Shown: piece by piece, positions 58,120 to 64,000 of the stretch
Layout: each line of letters opens with the position of its first letter
Numbering within the stretch: position 1 is the stretch's first letter
NCBI GenBank assembly: GCA_016713245.1
Contig: JADJPM010000005.1
Location: 434,001 to 498,000 of the forward strand
DNA length: 64,000 bases
Direction: 5' to 3'
From: Verrucomicrobiaceae bacterium
GTDB lineage: Bacteria > Verrucomicrobiota > Verrucomicrobiia > Verrucomicrobiales > Verrucomicrobiaceae
Notes under the pieces: generated by a model
Seen by the model: the letters and a program-made list of their open reading frames with translations, nothing else
What the model was told of the DNA's origin: nothing
Databases searched by the model: none
Made by a program: the position numbers and the translations under genes

Positions 58120-59973
58120 TTGACCTTTTCACCCCGCTCCTGGCTGCAAAGCGTGCGTCACAGCACGGAGCGGATCCTTGCCCTCGGCCGGGCGGTCGTG
58201 TCAGACAGCGCCCTCGATCCCTTCCCGCTGCGCCGCGCCTTCCTCGGCTATGGAAAACGCACCGCCACCGCCGATTTCAAGGCAGGTGCCACCGTCGCCA
58301 TGCTCGCCATTCCCCAAGGCATGGCCTACGCCCTCATCGCCGGGCTGCCGCTGCACTATGGCATCACCTGCTCCGCCATCGCTGCGCTCATCGGGCCGAT
58401 GCTCTCCAGCTCGCGCCACACCATCCTCGGCCCCACGAACGCCACCGCGTTCATGATCTTCTCCTACTTCGCCGCGTATCCGCAGCTCGACCGGCTCACG
58501 CACATGCCGCTGCTCGTGTTCATGACGGCGGCTCTGCTCCTCGCCGGAGCCTTTCTCCGCGTGGCGGACCTCACTCAATACATCAGCCGCACCGTCATCA
58601 TCGCCTACGTCACCGGCGCAGCGCTGCTCATCACCGCCAGCCAGCTCCCCTCCGCCCTCGGTATCTCTGCGGAGGCGCTCAATCAGGGCATGCAGCCCGC
58701 CATCACACTGCCTGGCCACATCTTCCGCGTCCTCCGCTCCCTTCCGGCTTCGGACTGGGCCAGCGTGGCCTGCTCCGCTTCCACGCTCGCCATCTATCTC
58801 ACTCTGAAAAAGTGGCGACCGCGCTTACCAGCCTTCGCCATCACGCTGATGGCCATTTCGCTCGTCTTCTGGCTGCTCGCAGGATTTGGCATTCATGCCG
58901 CCACCTTCAAAGACGCCGTCTTTTCATGGCAGGAACTGCTGCCGGTCTTCCCCGATTTCGTCTCCGCCGAGGCGCTGACGGACTCCAGCCGCCTCTTCGG
59001 CCTCGCCATGGCCCTCGCCTTTCTCGCCACGATGGAGACGAGTGTCATGTCGCGCACTCTCGCCGGCCGGGGCAGTCATCGCGTGGATCAAAACCAGGAC
59101 ATGCTCGGCCTCGGTGCCGCCAATCTCGCCTGCGCCTACCTCAGCGGCATGCCCGCCTCCGGCTCACTCACCCGCTCCGCTTTGAATTACCTCAGCGGAG
59201 CACGCACCGTCATCGCCAGCATGTGGAGCGGTCTTTTCTGCCTCGGCGGTGCCCTCACGCTCGGCTCCGCCGTGGCCCATGTGCCGCGTGCAGCCCTTGC
59301 CATGCTCGTCGTTTGCGTGGCCGTTTCTCTCTTCAATGCCCGCCACATCCGCATCTGCATGCAGGCCACGAATTCGGACGCGGTGGTCTTCCTCGTCACC
59401 CTCGCCGCCACCTGCATGATGCCGCTGCACGTCGCCATTTTCCTCGGTGTCGCCGTCTCCGTCATTCTTTACCTCCGCAAAGCCAGCCGGCCTCAGCTCG
59501 TCGAATACTCCTTCAATGAGGAAGGCAACCTCGCCGAGGCCAGCAAGGGACGCCAGCATCCCTCCATCTCCATCGTCCACGTCGAGGGCGAGCTCTTCTT
59601 CGGTGCTGCCGAGCTCTTCCGCACGCAGGTCCAGCGCACCTTTGCCGATCCCAATCTGCGCATCATCATCCTCCGCCTCAAGAACGCCCGTCACCTCGAT
59701 GCCACCAGCGTTCTGGCCCTCGAAGAACTCCTCCGCGTACTCCGCGCCGACGACCGCCACCTCATCATCAGCGGCGCGAGCAAGGATGTGTATCGCGTGC
59801 TCAAAAACTCCGGCCTCGTCGAGGTCGTCGGGCGCGACAACATCTTCCTCGCCAGCCCCGCGAACCCCAATCTCTCCACCCGCAACGCCCTCAAACGAGC
59901 CCAGGACATCCTCGGCATCAAAGACGCCGACGTCCGCATCTACTTCGACCCCACGAAGCAGGCGAAGCCTTGA
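58120..59973 (+). CDS. SulP family (SLC26-type) anion transporter with STAS domain
   Basis: A 617-residue inner-membrane carrier or channel for sulfate, bicarbonate or similar anions. The frame opens at a TTG preceded by GGAGG (MTFSPRSWLQSVRHS...). About 12 spans follow, with the family signature DFKAGATVAMLAIPQGMAYALIAGLPLHYGITCSAIAALIGPMLSSSRHTILGPTNATAFM. The C-terminal STAS domain is ISIVHVEGELFFGAAELFRTQVQRTFADPNLRIIILRLKNARHLDATSVLALEELLRVLRA. Sulfate versus bicarbonate cannot be decided from motifs alone. Confidence 0.92.
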   Translation: MTFSPRSWLQSVRHSTERILALGRAVVSDSALDPFPLRRAFLGYGKRTATADFKAGATVAMLAIPQGMAYALIAGLPLHYGITCSAIAALIGPMLSSSRHTILGPTNATAFMIFSYFAAYPQLDRLTHMPLLVFMTAALLLAGAFLRVADLTQYISRTVIIAYVTGAALLITASQLPSALGISAEALNQGMQPAITLPGHIFRVLRSLPASDWASVACSASTLAIYLTLKKWRPRLPAFAITLMAISLVFWLLAGFGIHAATFKDAVFSWQELLPVFPDFVSAEALTDSSRLFGLAMALAFLATMETSVMSRTLAGRGSHRVDQNQDMLGLGAANLACAYLSGMPASGSLTRSALNYLSGARTVIASMWSGLFCLGGALTLGSAVAHVPRAALAMLVVCVAVSLFNARHIRICMQATNSDAVVFLVTLAATCMMPLHVAIFLGVAVSVILYLRKASRPQLVEYSFNEEGNLAEASKGRQHPSISIVHVEGELFFGAAELFRTQVQRTFADPNLRIIILRLKNARHLDATSVLALEELLRVLRADDRHLIISGASKDVYRVLKNSGLVEVVGRDNIFLASPANPNLSTRNALKRAQDILGIKDADVRIYFDPTKQAKP

Positions 59974-59999
59974 GGAGGCATTGAATGGAAAGCAGCGGT

Positions 60000-60076
60000 G
60001 TAGGCGCATTCGCCAGAATGCGGGGGCAAGAGGTCCGGCGTACACGCGACCTGTAGGCTCGTTCGCCAGAACGAGG
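60000..60076. repeat. Two extragenic palindromic repeat units (direct orientation)
   Basis: Unit 1 (60000-60022) is GTAGG followed by the hairpin CGCATTC-GCCA-GAATGCG (60005-60022). Unit 2 (60053-60076) is GTAGG followed by the hairpin CTCGTTC-GCCA-GAACGAG (60058-60075). Both start with GTAGGC and share the GCCA loop, while the stems differ by compensating changes. The pair lies between the convergent SulP and YhaM-like genes. The same units, one inverted, lie inside the glycerate kinase gene. Confidence 0.9.
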
Positions 60077-60128
60077 ATTTCCATGGGCTAGACAGGAGAC
60101 TCGACCGCACCTGCAGCAGCGCTATCGT

Positions 60129-61211
60129 CTATTGTCGATCGTCTATTCCCTCCGCAGACAGCCCCTGCTGCACCACCACCGCCAGCGGTGCCACAATATT
60201 CACCGGCCAGGGCGCAAACTTCTCGATGATGCCCGGAGCCAGCTCCTTGCCGCTTTCGTAAGCCTTGCGGAACATCTCCAGTTTCGCGTCGATGTTATCG
60301 ACGTGATGTAGCGCCACCGCCTCCGGCGTTTTTGGAAGCACCGGCGACCCAAACTCCAACGACCCATGATGCGCCGCGATCAAATGCAGCAAATGCAGCC
60401 GCACCGCATCCGAGGCGGGCTCCAGATGCAGCCACTCGGCCGACTCCGAGCGCTCCATCAGCTCACGCCAGAGCTTGTTCACCACCTCCAGCCCCAGCGG
60501 AATATGCCCCAGCATCTCCGCCGTCAGGTTGTAAGGCTGCGCGAAGCTGTTCTCCGCATGCACATTCTCCCACAACTTGCCGCAGTCATGAAACAGCACG
60601 CCCGCGATCATCAAATCGAGATTCAGCGCTGGATACACACCGCAGATCGCCGCCGCGCAGCGCATCATCTGCGCCACATGCTCCACCAGACCACCACGAC
60701 GCGCATGATGGTTCCGCCGTGCCGCCGCAGTGCGTTTGAACCGCTCGCCATGCTTCTCCAAAAACATCGCACAGAGCACTTTCAACCTCGGATCACGGAT
60801 TTCAGCGGTGAAGCGCACGATCTCATCAAAGTCCACCGCCTGCCGCAGAGCCAGTTCGGGATCTCCGTTCAGCAGCGTCGCCTTTTCCTCCTCGCTCAAA
60901 AGCCTCATGCGCGGCTGCTTCGGCTCCAGACCATACTTCCCCGTATCAACCCACTGCGCCGCCAGCTCGATGAAAACTCCGCGAGCGAGCTGCCCGGCAT
61001 CGAGAAACAGCGGATTGTTATCAAACACCCGCCACACCAGCGCATCCGCCGCGTCCGCCAGCCTGATCTCGATGAACGGCGCTCCCGTGCTCGTCGTCTT
61101 CTCGATCTTCTGCTCCACCTGCACATGCACCCGGTACGGCTGCGCCTGCACCGAGGCGATCTGCTTCAATTGCGACAGCGTCAGCAAGTCAAGGTCGTGA
61201 GGTTCATTCAT
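60129..61211 (-). CDS. YhaM-like 3'-5' exoribonuclease (OB fold + HD domain)
   Basis: A 360-residue protein. An OB-fold nucleic-acid-binding domain (YRVHVQVEQKIEKTTSTGAPFIEIRLADAADALVWRVFDNNPLF) is followed by a metal-dependent HD domain: HHARRGGLVEHVAQMM, VLFHDCGKLWENV (HD) and LHLIAAHHGSLEFGS. YhaM of Bacillus has this order and is a 3'-5' exoribonuclease. It is convergent with the SulP gene across the palindromic repeats. 'YhaM-like' is a family-level statement; the exact function is untested. Confidence 0.85.
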   Translation of the reverse strand: MNEPHDLDLLTLSQLKQIASVQAQPYRVHVQVEQKIEKTTSTGAPFIEIRLADAADALVWRVFDNNPLFLDAGQLARGVFIELAAQWVDTGKYGLEPKQPRMRLLSEEEKATLLNGDPELALRQAVDFDEIVRFTAEIRDPRLKVLCAMFLEKHGERFKRTAAARRNHHARRGGLVEHVAQMMRCAAAICGVYPALNLDLMIAGVLFHDCGKLWENVHAENSFAQPYNLTAEMLGHIPLGLEVVNKLWRELMERSESAEWLHLEPASDAVRLHLLHLIAAHHGSLEFGSPVLPKTPEAVALHHVDNIDAKLEMFRKAYESGKELAPGIIEKFAPWPVNIVAPLAVVVQQGLSAEGIDDRQ

Positions 61212-61271
61212 CCCGCGAGGCTAGCGTGAGCCTCACGGCCTGTCATCTTTCTTCGGTTCCACCTGAGACGC

Positions 61272-61307
61272 CGTCAATCCGGTCAATAACGTCAATCCGG
61301 TCAACAA
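61272..61307. repeat. Two 18-bp tandem repeats
   Basis: CGTCAATCCGGTCAAyAA occurs back to back (61272-61289 and 61290-61307) with one base different. It lies between the YhaM-like gene and the LysR fragment, and its function is unknown. Confidence 0.6.
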
Positions 61308-61317
61308 GCCCCCCGCC

Positions 61318-61460
61318 TCACAGCACCATCCGCCTGCCCACTTCCTCACACAGGCCGATGAAGGTGCGCTCTGGCAGGTTCATGGGGTGCCCTTGAGGGT
61401 GGAGACGACCCAGTGGCACATCAGTTTGCCGCTTGGCAGCGGGAGCGGCACGAACTGGGG
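61318..61460 (-). pseudogene. 3' remnant of a LysR-type regulator gene
   Basis: About 137 bp closely match the last codons of the intact LysR gene at 62059. In this piece MNLPERTFIGLCEEVGRRMV is kept but ends in VL instead of VDARA. A 1-bp deletion (the GGACGGCC of the intact copy is GGGTGCC here) shifts the frame upstream of that block, and the sequence diverges from about 61460. The fragment has no start and is surely non-functional; it marks an old partial tandem duplication. Confidence 0.8.
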
Positions 61461-61496
61461 CGATGGCGACCCTGATGCAAGCGACTGAGCAGACCA

Positions 61497-61949
61497 TCAC
61501 GCGCATTTTAGCAAAATCGCGATGCCAACAGCAATTGCTGCAGCCACCACGACATGCGTCCAAGCCATCGCCGCTATACCGACGACTAGGGCGGCCCAAG
61601 TCCAGCGACGGTGTTCATTCACCAGCCAGGAAACACACCCCATCGCGGCAGAAATGAACCCTAGCAGGGTAGCCGCGACGCCCAGCTTCTTCGTTGCCGG
61701 CCAGGCTTCCTCTTCTGGTTTTGCCTCTGGATTTGCCGGGGCATTGCGCAGCTTATCCACGGTCTTTTTGACGGTGTCAGACAAAACGTCGGAAATCTCT
61801 TTGCTACGAGGCGGCGGCGGAGGCTCCGATTCCACCGACATCCGGTAAGCAGCCACACCAAGGCCGAAAAAGCCGAAGACAATACCCACCAGCGCAAAAC
61901 GAATACCGTTGCGGAAAAAGGATCGGCGAGAAGCTGAATTGGCTGCCAT
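61497..61949 (-). CDS. Membrane protein of unknown function
   Basis: A 150-residue protein with an N-terminal span (ALVGIVFGFFGLGVAAYRM), a Pro/Lys/Glu-rich soluble segment and two or three C-terminal spans. No family is recognised. It sits between the truncated and the intact LysR genes, on the same strand as both, in a stretch that looks rearranged. Confidence 0.55.
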   Translation of the reverse strand: MAANSASRRSFFRNGIRFALVGIVFGFFGLGVAAYRMSVESEPPPPPRSKEISDVLSDTVKKTVDKLRNAPANPEAKPEEEAWPATKKLGVAATLLGFISAAMGCVSWLVNEHRRWTWAALVVGIAAMAWTHVVVAAAIAVGIAILLKCA

Positions 61950-62058
61950 GTCAGAAATGAAGCCTCGGAATAATTGAATTCAATGCGGATCATCCAAACA
62001 CAGCGCAAAGACCGAAAATCACGCTTTCACGGTGGTTGTGCCGCACAGCCCTGCCTCC

Positions 62059-62982
62059 TCACGCCCTCGCGTCCACCATCCTCCGCCCCACTTCCTCGCA
62101 CAGGCCGATGAACGTGCGCTCCGGCAGATTCATCGGACGGCCTTTGAGGGTGGAGACGACCCAGCGGCGCTTCAGTTTGCCTTTGGGAAGGGCGAGCGGC
62201 ACGAGCTGGCCGGCTTCGATTTCGTTCTTGGCGATCCATCGCGCGGCGATTGCGACGCCGATGCCGAGTTTGGCGAGTTCTTTGGTGGCTTCGGAGCTGC
62301 CGAGCTCGATGAAGTTGTTGAGGCGCACGCCCTGCTTCATGAAGTACTCCTGCGTGAGGGCAAAGTTGAGGCTGTTGCGGCTGGCGACGATGAAGGTCTC
62401 GTTCGCGGCCTCTTTGAGCTTCGGCGGCTTTTGGGCCCATGGATGCAAAGGCGAGACGAGGAACTCGAGCTCGTCGTCAAAGATGGCGTGACAGCTTAGT
62501 TTGGCCGTTTCGGCGGGTTTGAGGCTCACGGTGATGTCCACCTGGTTTTTTTCGAGCTTCTCGATCGTGTCGGGCGTCTCGCCGCAGACGACTTTGATCT
62601 CGTATTGCGGGAAGCTCTCTTTGAATTCGCGAAACACCGTCGGCAGGATGAACTGCGCCGCGGCGGTGGTGCAGCCGATGCGCAGCTTGCCGCGGGGCGT
62701 TTGATCGAGCGTGCCGAGGATGCTCCTCGCGGCGCTCATGCTTTGCAGGATGTTCTCCGCGTGCGGCAGCAGCTCGCGGCCGGCGTGGGTGAGGTGAACG
62801 CTCTTGCCCTGGCGATGGAAAAGCTGCGTGCCCAGATCGTTTTCGAGCGACTTGATCGCATGACTGATGGCGCTCTGCGTGAGGTGCAGCTCGCGCCCGG
62901 CCTGCGTGAAGCTGCCGCTGCGGGCGAGGCAGATGAAGGCGCGGAGCTGGCGGGAATCGATGGCGTGTTCCATGAATACCAT
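62059..62982 (-). CDS. LysR-type transcriptional regulator
   Basis: A 307-residue regulator. The N-terminal winged HTH is DSRQLRAFICLARSGSFTQAGRELHLTQSAISHAIKSLENDLGTQLFHRQGKSVHLTHAGREL; a substrate-binding domain follows (PRGKLRIGCTTAAAQFILPTVFREFKESFPQYEIKVVCGET...). It is divergent from an NrtA-type binding-protein gene; such regulators usually act on the divergent gene. A dyad TTCA-N9-TGAA (62982-62998) sits at the start and could be part of its site. Starts at 62982 and 62973 are both possible. Confidence 0.9.
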   Translation of the reverse strand: MVFMEHAIDSRQLRAFICLARSGSFTQAGRELHLTQSAISHAIKSLENDLGTQLFHRQGKSVHLTHAGRELLPHAENILQSMSAARSILGTLDQTPRGKLRIGCTTAAAQFILPTVFREFKESFPQYEIKVVCGETPDTIEKLEKNQVDITVSLKPAETAKLSCHAIFDDELEFLVSPLHPWAQKPPKLKEAANETFIVASRNSLNFALTQEYFMKQGVRLNNFIELGSSEATKELAKLGIGVAIAARWIAKNEIEAGQLVPLALPKGKLKRRWVVSTLKGRPMNLPERTFIGLCEEVGRRMVDARA

Positions 62983-63066
62983 TCATACATCAGGTGAAAA
63001 ACATTGCGCGTGGTTTCTGCATGGACCTGGCATGCTGGCACCGCGGCTGCTGAGTGGTGAGGCGTC

Positions 63067-64000
63067 ATGCCAAACGCCGCCTCCAGTTCCAAATCCACCC
63101 TCAGCGGGGTCGTGCAGCCGGTGCGCATCGGGTTCATCCCGCTCGCCGACTGCGCTCCGCTGCTCGTGGCCAAGGAGCGTGAGTTGTTCCGCAAACATGG
63201 CGTTCGAGTTGAGTTAAGTTGTGAGGTCGGATGGGCCACCATTCGGGAAAAACTGCTCTACGGCCAGGTAGATGCCGCCCACGCCATTGCCGGCCTGGCG
63301 CTGGCGATGCGTCTCGGGCTGAGCACACCGCCCTGCCGGGTGGTGGCCCCATTCGTCTTCAATTTGCACGGCAATGCCATCACGCTGAGCCGCGACCTCT
63401 GGAACCGAGGCGTGCGCGATGCCGCCAGCCTGAAAAAACTCATCCGCAGCAGCACGAGCCGCAAATTCACCTTCGGCATGGTCTCGCGCTACGCCTCGCA
63501 CTTCTTCCTGCTGCGCCAGTGGATGACCGCAGGTGGCATCGATGTGGAAAAAGACGTGCGCATCGTCGCCCTGCCGCCCACGCAGATGGCCTCGAGCCTC
63601 GAAGCAGGCCTCATCGACGGCTACTGCGTCGGCGAACCTTGGAATTCCTTTGCTGTCGAGCGTGGCACCGGCTGGATCGCCGCCACGAGCGAGCAGCTCG
63701 CGCCCGGTCATCCCGAAAAAGTGCTGCTCACCACCGAGACCTTCATCGAGCGGCACGCCGACGAGATCCGTGCCATCATCGCGGCGCTGAAAGAGTCCTG
63801 CGCCTTCTGCGATGCCAAAGAAAACCGCGCCGAGGTGGCCCACATCCTCGCTGAGAGCGGCTACTTCGCCGGCAACGAGGCCATCTTGAAGCGCTCGCTC
63901 GTCGGTCCGCTCGATCTCGGCACGGAGAAATCCGTCGAGGCCTCCCACTTCCACATCTTCCAGCGCCGCGAAGCGAATGAACCCACCTCCGAGCGTGGCC
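63067..64000 (+). CDS. NrtA/CmpA-type ABC substrate-binding protein (cut by window end)
   Basis: An ATG at 63067 opens a frame to the window end (311 codons). VQPVRIGFIPLADCAPLLVAKERELFRKHGVRVELSCEVGWATIREKLLYGQVDAAHAIAGLALAMRLGL is the NMT1/NrtA opening; 'MASSLEAGLIDGYCVGEPWNSFAVERGTGWIAAT' holds the ligand-site 'GEPWN' block. Family members bind nitrate, bicarbonate or cyanate for the nitrate-type ABC importers. There is no signal peptide or lipobox at this start, which fits the cytoplasmic NasF/NrtC-like or regulator-fused versions as well. It is divergent from the LysR gene, 84 bp apart. Confidence 0.87.
   Translation, partial: MPNAASSSKSTLSGVVQPVRIGFIPLADCAPLLVAKERELFRKHGVRVELSCEVGWATIREKLLYGQVDAAHAIAGLALAMRLGLSTPPCRVVAPFVFNLHGNAITLSRDLWNRGVRDAASLKKLIRSSTSRKFTFGMVSRYASHFFLLRQWMTAGGIDVEKDVRIVALPPTQMASSLEAGLIDGYCVGEPWNSFAVERGTGWIAATSEQLAPGHPEKVLLTTETFIERHADEIRAIIAALKESCAFCDAKENRAEVAHILAESGYFAGNEAILKRSLVGPLDLGTEKSVEASHFHIFQRREANEPTSERG

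Noticed and set aside
1..64000. tRNA, rRNA or prophage genes
   Set aside because: No tRNA-like T-arm/acceptor pattern, rRNA segment, integrase, terminase or transposase was recognised on reading; a tRNAscan or Rfam search would be decisive.

Overview
The window is about 60% G+C and densely coded, and all readable genes look chromosomal. Several traits suggest a verrucomicrobial bacterium, probably near Prosthecobacter/Verrucomicrobium; this is an inference from gene content, since no rRNA is present. They are a formylglycine-type sulfatase, a ThuA-like protein, a TPR-redoxin protein, a very large Calx-beta surface protein, an IF-3 with long low-complexity tails, a complete Gram-negative outer-membrane toolkit (Mla, Kdo, Lpt), a MoxR/DUF58/BatA-like cluster, and several families of short extragenic palindromes. 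I found no rRNA, tRNA, CRISPR array, prophage or transposase gene.

Layout. 1-1.3 kb: the end of an unknown gene and a secreted PDZ protein. 1.3-15.6 kb, minus strand: a 3,892-residue secreted repeat protein, then a beta-barrel protein, then a sulfatase. 15.6-21.6 kb: a long non-coding stretch, an aldo/keto reductase, the divergent ribosomal genes rpsT and rpsU with terminators, and a minus-strand unit (DapA-like protein, pyrimidine nucleoside phosphorylase, rlmN). 21.8-31.8 kb: tatA, a secreted endonuclease/phosphatase-fold protein, the TPR-redoxin and ThuA pair, aroE, a fatty-acid desaturase, infC (probably AUU-started), rpe and tadA. 31.7-42.7 kb: a 13-gene minus-strand run, clpC-mlaE-mlaF-mlaD-mlaC-mlaA-kdsA-lptC-lptA-lptB-hpf-rlpA-bioD, most of it overlapping or tightly spaced. 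It joins phospholipid transport, Kdo synthesis and LPS export. 42.9-46.3 kb: a nucleoside-type MFS transporter, ribE and a PL6 polysaccharide lyase. 46.3-51.0 kb: the MoxR-DUF58-BatA-like cluster, interrupted by a four-helix-bundle (S23/IVS-like) gene inside perfect 34-bp inverted repeats. 51.2-60 kb: glycerate kinase, MazG, a SWIM-SNF2 helicase, a 3D-domain lipoprotein, an esterase and a SulP transporter. 60-64 kb: a YhaM-like HD nuclease, a LysR gene fragment, a membrane protein, a LysR regulator, and a divergent NrtA-type binding protein cut by the window end.

The most unusual signals are repeat biology. A palindromic element family is present between genes (60.0 kb) and also sits in frame inside glycerate kinase (51.7 kb). 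A four-helix-bundle gene is packaged between long inverted repeats inside an operon. The giant adhesin carries two consecutive copies of a 341-residue three-domain super-repeat. Two terminator-like hairpins are written into the coding ends of convergent genes.
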